Shown here: positions 1-10,500 of the stretch, in pieces | Layout of the letters: the number at the start of each line of letters is the position of its first letter | Numbering within the stretch: the first letter of the stretch is position 1 | Assembly: GCF_963678635.1 (NCBI RefSeq) | Contig: NW_026971127.1 | Span: 1-49,555, forward strand | DNA length: 49,555 nucleotides | Origin: Symsagittifera roscoffensis | Taxonomy: Eukaryota; Xenacoelomorpha; Acoela; Convolutidae | Direction: 5' to 3' | Notes under the pieces: generated by a model | The model's database searches: none | What the model saw: only the letters and a program-made list of their open reading frames with translations | Told to the model about the DNA's origin: nothing | Program-made: the position numbers and the translations under genes

Positions 1-394
1 AAAAAATTTCTAAAGGCGCTGTTGGATCGGAAACACTAATTTTGATGCGCGGGCCAATGAAAACAAAACATAAAATTTTTTTTTTCTGTTTAAACGGCCA
101 ATAATAACGAAGTTGTTAATTGAGCTCCAGTTTTTGATGAAAATTTTGATTTTCTTTCGCTGTGCTTAATTTCAACGGATCTACTTATAAAAATTACCCC
201 CTTTCAAGAAGGGGTAATCGTTAAGTAGGTTCAGTTAGTCGAATTTTCAACCAATCAATAATGTAGCAACAATTCGAAATATAAATTGAACGCTCTAGTG
301 CTAATTTACTGCTTTTTATAGGGGTGGCAGTTCTTTTCTAGATACCATACGGGTAGGGGGATTTGTTACGTAGATCCATTTCAACTAATAAGGT
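1..394. other. Left edge without a partner in the window
   Basis: Non-coding AT-rich sequence with a hairpin at about 177-233 (GGATCTACTT...AAGTAGG around a CCCCTTTC/GAAGGGG stem). This hairpin is a diverged relative of the one at 521-580. The palindrome partner of this stretch would lie beyond the window's right end. No gene seen. Confidence 0.7.
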
Positions 395-520
395 TTGAGC
401 ATTTTTAGAATATTCAAAGTAACTAAAATATCGATTTTGGGATGTGTAACTGAAAAGGCCACAAAACTTAATCAAAACCTTGTTTTTCAAACTTTTTCAC
501 AAAGCACAGTAAATATCTTC

Positions 521-580
521 GGATCTACTCAACAATCTCCACCCCTTTCAAGAAAGGGGGGGGGGATTGTTAAGTAGATC
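521..580. repeat. G/C-run hairpin repeat (left)
   Basis: A near-perfect hairpin: GGATCTACTCAACAATCTCC followed by CCCCTTTC, a short loop, then GAAAGGGG and GATTGTTAAGTAGATC. The same hairpin occurs near the right end of the window. It resembles the end of a small palindromic MITE-like family whose members carry GATCTACTTAACAATC next to C/G runs. Confidence 0.75.
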
Positions 581-682
581 AAAGTGGTCGATTTTTCGAC
601 CAATCAGAATGCAGCAAAATTAGAATTATCAATAGAAAGCTCAGTGCTATTTTAGTGTATTTATTTAAAGGGGTGAGGTGGG

Positions 683-882
683 GATTCTTAGGATCAAAGC
701 GATCCGGCAAAAAACGAATCCCCCCCTAATAGACCAAGTTAAGATCCTCCACCCCAGCGCTTAAATTAAATTAAATTTGCTAAGCGATTCTGATTGGCTG
801 AAAATTCCCAACTTAGAACCAAGTTAACATTCTCCCCCCTAAACGTGTTTAGGGGGGAGGATGTTAACTTGGTCCGATTCTT
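683..882. mobile_element. Small hairpin-bearing insertion with 7-bp target duplication (left arm only)
   Basis: The insert 690-875 is flanked by direct repeats GATTCTT (683-689 and 876-882). The right arm has an uninterrupted site containing a single GATTCTT. The insert ends in a 27-bp-arm hairpin (818-844 with 847-873, one mismatch) built on ACCAAGTTAACAT and a CCCCCC/GGGGGG core. A related ACCAAGTTAAGATCCTCC motif occurs near 732-750. It has no ORF and looks like a non-autonomous palindromic element. Confidence 0.7.
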
Positions 883-896
883 GAGTAGGTACCATA

Positions 897-915
897 GGGG
901 GGGGGGGGGGGGGGG
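897..915 (+). repeat. Run of 19 G (18 C in the right arm at 49232-49249)
   Basis: Pure G homopolymer flanked by ACCATA and CGATTGTTAAGTAGATC, within the same hairpin family as 521-580. The length differs by one between arms, though homopolymer length calls are error-prone. Confidence 0.9.
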
Positions 916-2005
916 CGATTGTTAAGTAGATCCATACCTTCGATTTTTTCTCAGTTTTTTTGAAGCCTGGAGTCTCATGGAGTATAATCCCAGCACCAGT
1001 ACTATCGGATCTCTTTAACTATTTCTCGTTTCACAAAGAAGATTATTCGTTACTCGGTACAAATTTCACATATAATCAACCGTTGAATTAGTTCAAAATA
1101 AGGGTAGCAATTTTAATCGGTTACAGTGAATATGATTACCGGAAAAAAAATTATAATGAATTGTTATCAATTAAGTTTTCCGCATAATCAATTCCACTTT
1201 TCAATTCCACGTTTTGTGAGCTAAAATGCTAGGTTAAATTTAATTGTGATATAATTACCGATGAGACACAGTTACCATTTGAGACAAGATCATATAGTGG
1301 ATTCGAATGTAAGTTATTGGATTCTAATGTGGAGTGCTTTGCTGCAAAGATTAGAGATTCAAACTATTGCTAGTAGTTTTTCCCCTTAAAAAAGTTATAA
1401 AGCGAATTTCGCACCAGCACTGCCAATTTGTAAGTTTTGAATTGATTCGAGATGTTGATAACTCATTAAGAAATTTCTGATTAGGTTCACTGTCCGTTCG
1501 TCACGCTATCCTATTTTTGGCCGGATCGTTTTTTGCAACTTCTTAGTCGAATACCGGTCCTAATCTTACTCTTATTTCCTAAATCTATATAGATTTTAAT
1601 CAAATACTAGTAATAGTGGGTTTAGTTGGAGAAAAACTTTATTCTGTTCGATGTAAAAGGTCAGGATTTACAAATAAGTTTAAAAACGTTAGAGATGGAA
1701 TAGTTGTTCAAATCATGAGTTGCCAGTATTTTCGTGCAAATTTGAGTTTGTGATTTGCGATTTTCAAAAAAGCGAGAATGTTATCAGCATTTTTTCTAAA
1801 ATCTACTTCAAATTGAGAATGTTATCACAATTTTTTCTAATAACAACTTTAAATATTCTAAAGTGTAATTGTGATATTCAGGGCATCGCCTTGATGTAAG
1901 CAGTTTTGTTGCTCGGAATTTCCGTTTACTTTGTTCCGCTCGACATGCTCCAGAAAAATTCCGACTTTCTAATTAGCTACTTTTGACGAATTTTTTATAT
2001 AGTTC
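916..2005. other. Intergenic, no gene seen
   Basis: AT-rich non-coding sequence shared with the right arm (about 46930-49220 minus strand, apart from the two right-arm inserts). No ORF over 60 codons is conserved between arms. Confidence 0.6.
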
Positions 2006-2748
2006 GAAACTCGTACTCATGGAATTTTATGTGCAAGATCTGAAATTCTTTATTCCTTACTTTAGTTGATTCTCAGATCTGAAATCCGAAATTTGGATCT
2101 GAAATAAAAAATTTCAAATCTGAAATATACTTGAAAAACAAAAATTCAGATCTGAAATTAGATCTGAGAAACCCTTTGTTTAATTATAATTTATGCATTT
2201 CGAGCAAATAATTGAATTTTTTTAAAGTTTCTGCAATACGCAATTGTGTTTAGATTAACTAGCGGTAGAAAAAATTTTCAAATAACTTCACAACAGTTTT
2301 GTTTCAAAATAAATTTCTTGTTCAACTATGATAAAAAGTTTTCAAAAAATGTTGGAAGACCTATCAATTTTATGACTTTCATGCGCTACTTATGCGTTGT
2401 CAATGTTTATTTCATGCTTGGGGAAACATATTTTGGCAGTCTCACATTGGAGACTTTGCTGAGTACCTGCTAGTAGCTAGCAGAAGCTATCAAATACAAA
2501 AGTATCAAAAAGAGCAGAAATTGTGTCAAAGCATTGATTTTTTGCAGATCTGAAATAGCGAAGAAAAACTAAATTTCAGATCTGATATTAGATGTGAAAT
2601 AATTTTTTTTCACATCTGAAATAACCAAAAAAAAACAGAATTTCAGATCTACAAAATCACCAATGCCTAAAGTATCCAAGCGTTATTTTAACATTTCACA
2701 GCCCAAAGATTATTTCGGATCTGATTAAAAACATTTACTAGGTACGGG
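2006..2748. mobile_element. Left-specific ~740-bp insert rich in AGATCTGAAAT
   Basis: The right arm reads continuously from TATATAGTTC into AAGGTATTGATGGTGG, whereas the left arm has about 740 bp here. The insert carries many copies of (A/C)AGATCTGAAAT and its complement ATTTCAGATCT, arranged in both orientations near each end (about 2030-2175 and 2545-2655). It can therefore fold back on itself. Its outer ends (ACTCGTACTCATG / CCCGTACCTAGT as reverse complement) are only weakly similar. The 75-codon ORF inside has no counterpart and no recognisable domain. Probably a non-autonomous DNA element. Confidence 0.55.
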
Positions 2749-2923
2749 AAGTTATTGTTGGTGGAAGCTCAAAATTACATAGTAATTCCCTGTGATCTTT
2801 TCTTCGCAAAGTTATAGGGGTTTGAGATTTCCCATTTTTAAATAATTAGTGCGTGCTAGTTTGCAGTTTTCTGTTAACGCGTAGCCAAATGGCGTTTGGT
2901 CTAAATGGCGCGTTACAGGACGA

Positions 2924-4345
2924 CCCGAGTCGAGGTCGTGGTTTTATGTTCAGACTTAATAAGACTGAATCGATCTGCGTGAGGACCGAAAATTTTTAGT
3001 CGCCACGTAGGTCAAAGTCTGCAAAGTCTGAAAATGAGTCTGCAAAGTCTTAACAGAAGTTTGCAAAGTCTGAACATAAATCTGCAAAATCTGAACATAA
3101 GTCTGCAAAGTCTGAACATAAAGTCTGCAAAGTCTTATTCGATCCGCGGGGGGACCGAAAGTTCATAGTCACCACCACGCAGGTCAACGCCTGCAAAGTC
3201 TAAACATAAGTCTTCAAAGTCTGAACCTTAGGTCTGCATATCCGGGTTGACAAAAAAGGCTTATCATACAATTCCATACTATGGAAAAAATGCTTACCAT
3301 ACGATTCCATACAAATCCATAGAATAACAAAATCGTCTGAAAATCGCATGAAAACCATTTTGCCATAACTGAAAAATTTTTGAACAAAAAAACGTATGAT
3401 AATCATAGTATGATAATCATCGTATGATAATCATATGAAAATCATAGAATAAAAATCGTATAATAATCATTTTTTGTCCAAAAATATAATCAAGAATTTT
3501 AATGATCAAAACGATTTCAATTATTAAAAAAATCCCATTTAGGCTCATTTGAACTTTCTAAATGCTTTTTTGAACAAAAAAATTTGATTATGGAAAAAAT
3601 GCTTGTCATACCATTTTCATAGAAAAGAAATCGTTTGATAAACATTTTTTGTCAAAAAAAATGGGCCAATTTGGTCTAACTTAATCAGAAATGGAATCAA
3701 GCTCATTTAATTTTACCAAAAAATTCTTTGTAAAGGTTTTCCTGAAAAAAAAAATCAGTGAAGAAAATGCTTAATATACAATTTTCATAAATGGAAATCC
3801 TATGACAACCATTTTTCCATAGAGCACATGCATGGAATTTTATGATAACCATTTTTTTGTATGGAATTGTATGACAAGCATTTTTTGTATGGAGGTCAAC
3901 CCGGGTAGTTCTGTTGGTCCACACGGTCTGAAACTGGATTCCATCGGTCCACACGGTCTGAAACCAGATTTATTTGGTCCACGCGGTTTGAAATCGGATT
4001 GCTTCGGTCCACACGGTCTGAAACCGGATTCCTTCGGTCCACACGGTCTGAAACCCGATTCCTTTGGTCCACACAGTCTGAAACCGGATTCCTTCGGTCC
4101 ACACGGTCTGAAACCCGATTCCTTTGGTCCACACAGTCTGAAACCGGATTCCTTCGGTCCACACGGTCTGAAACCGGATTCTTTCGGTCCACACGGTCTG
4201 GATCCGGATTTCTTGGGTCCACATGGTCTGAAAGCGGATTCGCTCAGTCCACACGGTCTGAACATACCATATTCTGGTCCCAACGGTCTGAACATGTAAA
4301 TTCTGATCACACGGTCTGAACATAAAACCACGACCTCGACTCGGG
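2924..4345. mobile_element. Left-specific 1.42-kb element with perfect 32-bp terminal inverted repeats
   Basis: Bases 2924-2955 (starting CCCGAGTCGAGGTCGTGG) are an exact inverted copy of 4314-4345. The right arm lacks the whole segment: its sequence runs from GCGTTACAGGA straight to AAAACATAT. The interior is layered. At 2972-3240 are ~20-bp tandem units (GTCTGCAAAGTCTGAACAT), part of a duplicated ~170-bp block. At 3240-3470 and 3770-3890 are ATGATAATCAT-type motifs, and at 3905-4320 is a minisatellite. No transposase is encoded, so it would be a non-autonomous element. A target-site duplication is not obvious. Confidence 0.75.
3905..4320 (+). repeat. 30/60-bp minisatellite inside the TIR element
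   Basis: About fourteen tandem 30-bp units of the form GGTCCACACGGTCTGAAACC plus GGATTCCTT-like spacer, with 60-bp higher-order pairing in the middle. The 30-bp period is a multiple of three, so several frames on both strands stay open for 100-190 codons and translate to repeats such as FGPHGLKPDS. I read these as by-products of the repeat, not genes. GGTCTGAAC-type units resemble the terminal repeat's TTCAGAC end. Confidence 0.85.
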
Positions 4346-5223
4346 GGAAAACATATAACTTTGTACTTGATTTTGCGTGCGTTTGGGGGAAACATGCAAA
4401 AAATTGAAAATTTCATTTTTTCCCTCATCATTTTGTAATCAAAAGCTACTTCAGCTCTCTTGGGATGAGCTATTCTTAAAAATGCAGTGATACGTGATAC
4501 GCACATCTCATGAGCGAGATGTTTGCAAGGCCAAACGATCGATGATTGCATTCATGTAATACCAGTCTGTTGTTTATCAAATAAAACACGAAATATCAAA
4601 ACACTTCTGATCACACAAACATACCAACACTTGATCATGCCACTAATCTAAATATGAGACAATATAGCGGTTCACGTATACAACTATACAAGCATGTAAC
4701 AATACAAGAGGAGCTACCATCGCATTTCATCGGACTCATAATCACAACTAGCTCGCCTATACTCACAACTCACATTATTACTTACCATATAACCATATAC
4801 GCATTTGCTCACTTATTTGTTACCCATATAATGCGCTAGGTGTTTGTTGATGTTTGCAATGTGTAATAATCTAAATGTAAAGCAAAGATTTCACAGTCAA
4901 TTTTACACATCCTGTTATGTCAGTTTGATTGGCGATGATCTGATTTTTAAACTATCCGTTTGGGAGGTCAACATTTTTTCAGCTTGCTCCATTCTCTTAA
5001 TTGAAGTGAGTTCATTATTTTTATCATTAATGTAAATGCAATTGTTCATTATTTTTCTCTGCTGTGCGTTAGAAACTGAGCACATTAGCAAACGTAAATT
5101 TAATTACAATCTTAATTTTGAACTCTAATTAAAGGATATCTGATATCAACGGACTGAATTCAGGAATCGAATAAAAATAAGAATTCACTTTTTCTCTGTC
5201 TTTTAAAAAACTGTTTTTCTTAG
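4346..5223. other. Upstream flank of the 601-aa gene
   Basis: Non-coding sequence shared with 45859-46745. A pyrimidine-rich tract ending TTTTTCTTAG at 5214-5223 is conserved in both arms (right acceptor AG at 45861-45860) just upstream of the start codon. It looks like a 3' splice site, either of a 5'-UTR intron or of a trans-spliced leader. No TATA box was identified. Confidence 0.45.
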
Positions 5224-5265
5224 GTCCGGACATTGATTCGAAGTCCCGAGACGAATTAATCCAGA

Positions 5266-7071
5266 ATGGAAAACAACGCCTTGGATCTTTCGAAGCCTGC
5301 TGCGCCTGATGATTCCCAAGGATCGAAAGGCATAGGCCAAACTCACAGCCAGAAAAGAAAAGTAGAGCCATCGTATGTTTCCCAGTCTACTCACCCGGCT
5401 AACATTCGTAATCAACAAGGAGGCGAAAACCCTAATTTAAAAAGACCTAGACTTGAAGGCAACTCATCAAGTTTCAAAACTTTCGATGAAAGCGAATTTA
5501 TTTTTGAGAGTCTTGAGCGAATCACTGACGAACTTGCGATGATCAAACAGTATCTACGTGACCTGCCACAGAAACTTGCCATAAACATGTCATCAATAGT
5601 CAAATCAGAGATTGATTCTCAATTCCAGCAGCTATCGTCAAAATTGCTTCTGGAAATCAGGAGGAACAACCCGAATGTTTCACCGCAGCATTTAAGTGAA
5701 AAAGGTTCGACGGATCGACACGGTCAAAAACTGGAGTTCGAAGTGCCGAATGGCCCTGGAAATATGGATCCTTCCAGTGCAGTCTGTTCACAAGTTCCTA
5801 AACTATCGCCTATGCACTTGAGTCCTTCGAAAACACCTCAACAAGCGCTTGAAACCATGGTCAATCTGCGAGCTTTGAACCGAAGATTTGAGTCTATTGG
5901 AAATTTTCCCAAGTTGAACATTGGATTCCCTTTTCAAGTTAACTCTCCGAATATATTTAACCCTTCTAACATGATTCAAAATAGTAACAAGGCGCCAGTG
6001 CCATCAACAAGCTCGGCGAGTTTCACCGATGAAAGAAACAAATCGATTGTTTCCAACACTAGTCAAGTAACGTCCCAACCCCAGACTTTCACTTCGCAGC
6101 TCGTGTCGCTAGCCCAAAATCAGGGTTCCTCGGTTCAGCAAAACCGAGGAGCAGCCCCGGTACCGACAACGCCAAAGCCTTCGGAGGGACCTTCTAGCTC
6201 AGGATTGTCATCCGCGTCGTCGTCATCTCCGCCAGATTACCATTCCCTTTCGGGTGAAATGTCTGGACCGAAGTATATCCAGGCACCAGTCCAGATCAGA
6301 ATCGAGGACTTGCATGCTGATTGCAACGTGCATAAAGTGAAAATTCTTGACATTATCCCGCCCCTGGACGTTTTCGAACTGGACGACCAGTTTATGTACA
6401 AAATTTTCCTAAAGTACAAATATCCGTCTATTTTTGTCCAAGCTCTGTTCGTGCTGCATTACGGAAGTTTCAAGGCCATGCATCTAAACACGAGTTCACG
6501 CGTGAAAAATAACCTTGAACTTATTCCTGAATCGTTCGTGAACAGCTTGACAGTTCTGGTTCTGAACTGGTTTCCCGCAGTCGATGACCTGGACTTTGGA
6601 AAATGCTTGAACCAAAAACAAAGATCTATCCTTTCTGCGGCAAGGAGCTGTTTGTTCTTCAAGAAATGCGATGCTTGCAAGCAGCGAAATATAGACAGTT
6701 TGCCTTCGACTTACAGCGTGAAAAACTTGGTTCCTTTAATGGCTGCACAGCAACATAAACAAGTCAAGCGAGAGGCGATGAATGCTTCAGGCGTGAACCA
6801 TTTTAGGATGAGTCATCATAATACGGATAACAGTAGCTCAGACCATAGTGGCTTTGGAAGCGTCTTTGGATCTTTTCCGACTATGGTGAAAAGTGAAACG
6901 GGTCCTATATTTCCTTCCCCTCCTTTGTCGGATAGTTTGAGTCCAATCATGGATCTGTCGGACTCATTGACAAGTGTGTTTGACAGGGTGTCGGAGTTGG
7001 TGAATGGGACGGAGGTTCCGAGACCTGTTGGACTGAAGATGACAAATGATTGCACACCTCAAAAACCCTAA
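5266..7071 (+). CDS. Putative nuclear regulator with BEN-like C-terminal region, 601 aa (left copy)
   Basis: A single uninterrupted ORF of 601 codons, conserved as 603 codons in the right arm with only a QG insertion and two substitutions seen (EFEV/EVEV, AAPV/AAQV). Residues 5-9 ALDLS resemble the PxDLS motif used to bind CtBP. QKRKVE (29-34) and KRPRLE (59-64) look like nuclear localisation signals. Residues about 75-132 are heptad-like and may form a coiled coil. A Ser/Pro/Gln-rich linker follows. Residues about 342-478 form a folded block with the pattern PESFVNSLTVLVLNWFP then CLNQKQRSIL, which resembles the C-terminal half of BEN DNA-binding domains. This is my pattern judgement, not a search. 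VKSE (112, about 540) and VKRE (about 500) fit SUMO-attachment sites. AATAAA lies at 7101-7106. The start is preceded by a probable splice acceptor at 5222. It is a transcription cofactor by inference only. Confidence 0.82.
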   Translation: MENNALDLSKPAAPDDSQGSKGIGQTHSQKRKVEPSYVSQSTHPANIRNQQGGENPNLKRPRLEGNSSSFKTFDESEFIFESLERITDELAMIKQYLRDLPQKLAINMSSIVKSEIDSQFQQLSSKLLLEIRRNNPNVSPQHLSEKGSTDRHGQKLEFEVPNGPGNMDPSSAVCSQVPKLSPMHLSPSKTPQQALETMVNLRALNRRFESIGNFPKLNIGFPFQVNSPNIFNPSNMIQNSNKAPVPSTSSASFTDERNKSIVSNTSQVTSQPQTFTSQLVSLAQNQGSSVQQNRGAAPVPTTPKPSEGPSSSGLSSASSSSPPDYHSLSGEMSGPKYIQAPVQIRIEDLHADCNVHKVKILDIIPPLDVFELDDQFMYKIFLKYKYPSIFVQALFVLHYGSFKAMHLNTSSRVKNNLELIPESFVNSLTVLVLNWFPAVDDLDFGKCLNQKQRSILSAARSCLFFKKCDACKQRNIDSLPSTYSVKNLVPLMAAQQHKQVKREAMNASGVNHFRMSHHNTDNSSSDHSGFGSVFGSFPTMVKSETGPIFPSPPLSDSLSPIMDLSDSLTSVFDRVSELVNGTEVPRPVGLKMTNDCTPQKP

Positions 7072-7100
7072 TACTAAATATAGTTTATACCGAAATCATC

Positions 7101-7106
7101 AATAAA
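7101..7106 (+). terminator. Poly(A) signal of the 601-aa gene
   Basis: AATAAA 30 bp after the stop codon, conserved in the right arm (TTTATT on the plus strand near 43970). Confidence 0.6.
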
Positions 7107-7588
7107 CATTTGATGATATTTCAGTTTCCTTCTACTGCCTAAATCTAATCCACAATCATTATCTTTTTATTATCATTTCTGTCAAACTTAACCTCATCAT
7201 CATTAATTCAATTTATTTATTCAACAAGTTTCTTTTTCTGACTAAGTTTTCATCAATAGTAGAAATGAGTTTTTCAGTATTCAGTTGAACCAAAAAGGCA
7301 GCCTTAACTTCTGCTGAAGCTTAAGCTGCTGAAAAAACCCTAACTGATGTTTTTGACCTCAAAATCACATCGCAATTGAACTTACTGTTTCATGTAAAAG
7401 TAAACAATTATTAAGTGACAGTCAACAAAACTGTTTGGAAACAGTTAGAAGCATCTGAAGTTTCCCATAACTTCTACTTTAAACTCAATTTTTCAACTTC
7501 TGCTCAGCTTTCAAAAGCAGTAAATTTATCTAAGTTGTAAGAAAATCTACGAAAATTTGAACACAGTTACAGAAAAAAACTTTTAAAA
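7107..7588. other. Intergenic region upstream of the IGFBP-Kazal-Ig gene
   Basis: About 480 bp of AT-rich DNA between two genes on the same strand, shared with 43490-43970. It must hold the promoter of the downstream gene unless the two are cotranscribed. No clear promoter motif was identified. Confidence 0.5.
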
Positions 7589-10500
7589 ATGTCGAACTTT
7601 AAAAAATTGTTCTTAATGGGTTGCTTCGTAATACTTTCAATGCCTTGTTTTGCATCCAAAAAACCCAACGAAGGCCATCCAAGTTGCCCCAAATGCGAGA
7701 ATGTGAGGTGCCCGAAACCAAGTGAGTAGACATTAAACGAGAGTTTAGTTAATGGAGAAAAGTTTTGCTCCAACTTTGCATTTGGGTGCCAGTTCAAACA
7801 AAACTACCAGCTCTTTTTGAAATTGTGGATAAAAGTTCAATCTTAAGTCAAACAAAAAGATCTAATTACTGTGCACGGAAAATTCCATCAGCAGTTATCC
7901 TTGCAAAATGAAAAACAGAAAGAAACAGAACGGAATTTTTTAAGTTTTCCGATATAACTTTTTGGATTTTTTTCTATACTTTTTTGAACTTAAGTTAAAG
8001 TTTTGAAAAAATCTAATATAAAAAAATTGAGATTTACAAAAATTATTTATTCCGTTTTTTTATTTTTAACTTTAAAAGGATGGCTGCGTTTTGAAGTTTC
8101 TAGCTTCAAATTGACTATCTCTTATGAGTTTTATAGCATTGGAAATAAATTTAAGGGTTCTCTTACAACCAAACAGGCAGGATTCGTGAAGCGATAGAGA
8201 TCCCAATACTTAATCAATTCATAATCTAGTTCGATAGACGAGGGCAAAATGGGAATCGATAATATAAGCAACATTTAAAACCAAAAAAAAACCATTTTAA
8301 TTAACTTATTTTCCATTTTAATTAGAAGCGAATTCGGTTTGTATCAATTGAAATTGATCTGAAAATCAAAACATTTAGGCCAGCTTTTGAAACAGTTCAA
8401 ATCAGGACGACAAATTGAATAATGAAATATTACCCGAAAGGTGTATGTCACTGGAACATCTTATTTGACTTGGGCATAAAACAAACCCAATTCCTGGGTT
8501 CCTTCCCACTTCTTGTCGGACCAAAAACCCGTATAGTCGTGAACGCTTCATTTTTTATTTTGTTTTATAAAATTCAATATATTCAAACAAAGCCAATTCT
8601 AAGTCCAGGGGTGGATAAAGGGGGAGGGGGCGTCCACCTCCCCCACCCCCTCAGATTCGACCCCTGCCGACCCAAATGTTCCCCCTTTGTACTATTTTGA
8701 GATATCCACTTTTTGTGACAGACCCTAAAAATTTTCTAAAGGAGCCTATGGCGCCAATATATACTAATTTTGAGGGGGGAGCCCGAGCCAAAAAATTACG
8801 CAACTTTTTGGTCAAAATATTTTAAAAAATGCCTATAAACGCCTTGTTTTTTTCAGAAATTTGCCTGCGGCACAGAAAATTCAGCCCAAACAGGGTCTTT
8901 GTAGTGCTTTGGAGAGCTCGGAAAATCAATTTGGTCGACCTAAAAAAAAGGTCGACAAAATTTTTGAAAAACCACCCAAACAGGGTCTTTGTAGTGCTAC
9001 GGGAGAACTCGGAAAATCAATTTAGTCGACCTAAAAATCTGCTCAAATAGGGTCTATGTAGTGCTTTGGGAGAGCTCGGAAAAAAAAATTTGGTCGACCA
9101 AAAAAAAGTCAACAAATTTTTCGAAAATCCGCGCCTTCTCGAGAAAATCTTAGATCCTCTAAGTCAAATCTTCGCTCAAATTTTTTGTAAGTCGTGACAG
9201 TTACTGTCTAATTCTAAAATGAAAAAATCAGCTTTCGTATTCTCAAAATGAGGTAAGAAATCAAAATCTGAATTTTTTTGGCCAACTTAAACCAATTTGC
9301 AGAATTTTTTGACTAGGAAGAAATTATATTCCATGAGGAGACTAATTGCACACTAAGAAACATCAAGGAGTACAATTGCACAGTATATCGAGTTATGTAT
9401 GATGGAAACCTCATTTTACTTGTATGTCGGAATGAAAAAACTTTCGTGGGATGCACTTTCACGGAATAGATTCTTTTTTTTCTTATTAACCATTTTAAAG
9501 AATGTATTGGTCGCCTTTCGCAACGAAATTAACGGAATATTTGTGCTCGGGATGGTTTTTTTCTTCAGACAATATTCGACTTTTCACAAGCCATTCTGGA
9601 CGGTTTTTTTAACTATCATTCTACAGGCATTGTTTGCTGTCCTGCGCTTAAATTTTAAAAAAATATATTTTGCTTCTGAGATCATTTTTTGTTAAATTAT
9701 GGGGGCTTAAAGATTGCCATTTTGGCCAATTTGGGACAATTAACGCGAGATATATTTCGCGCTGCTAACGTGTAAGCGGCGCCTCAATCCGTCTTAGAAA
9801 TAGTTTCAAATTGGTTGAAGGAAGCTTCTTTGCAATAATTGATTTGTTACTAAGAGCGAAATCTATCACTTTGTACTTTATATGGCGTGTGATGGGATGT
9901 TTTTCACAAAAAATCTCAAATTAAAATAAATGTTCGTTTTATAATTACTTTAAATTTTTTGATGTTGTTACTGCTGCAAAGACCTTTAAAGCTAGTCGAC
10001 TATTTCAGGGTTTCGCCCTAAAATAAGCAGTTTTCCATGTATAAATTTGATGCTTCATTTTCACTATATTTTCACACACTGAATGACAAGCAAATTTTTT
10101 AAACAAAATTTTGCGATGACTACACTTATTCCGTTTAATTTTTTCTGGAAACATGTTACAGCGTTTTACAGGAACTATACGCATAACAATTTTTCGCGTT
10201 TCATTTTTAGACAATTTTAATTTTTGAATCATTTCAAGCTTTTTTAAGTTTGAAGTTTTTGTTATCTGAAAGTAACTGACGGCTAAAACTGAAACGCATT
10301 TAAAAAGATATTTGACTTGCGGCTTTTTTGTACTGCTTCGTAAGTGACAACTCGGCCAGTCGGTAAGAGTTAACACCATATATTACGCGCTGTTAACGCA
10401 GTGCAAGGCCAAACCGTGCACAATTTGGTGGCTGTAGGTCACTGGAATCCAAAGACAAGTATTAAAATTTGCCTCAAAAAGTAAATGGATTTCATTTACA

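Noticed and set aside
2246-2473. 75-codon ORF in the AGATCTGAAAT insert as a transposase fragment
   Set aside because: No catalytic motif or similarity recognised. Likely chance.
3832-4551. Overlapping ORFs of 106-193 codons on both strands (FGPHGLKPDS-type repeats)
   Set aside because: They come from a 30-bp minisatellite whose period keeps several frames open. No start context, no partner in the right arm, and inside a transposon-like element.
4654-4839. 61-codon ORF conserved in both arms (46247-46432), one residue different
   Set aside because: Short, Ile/Thr/His-rich, no domain or signal. Conservation is no better than in surrounding non-coding sequence. Kept out but not excluded.
9399-9695. 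98-codon hydrophobic ORF
   Set aside because: The right-arm counterpart (34159-34388) is open in different frames with different proteins, so the frame is not conserved.
10005-10379. 124-codon minus-strand ORF
   Set aside because: Broken by indels in the matching right-arm stretch (about 33440-33835). It lies in an intron and has no domain.
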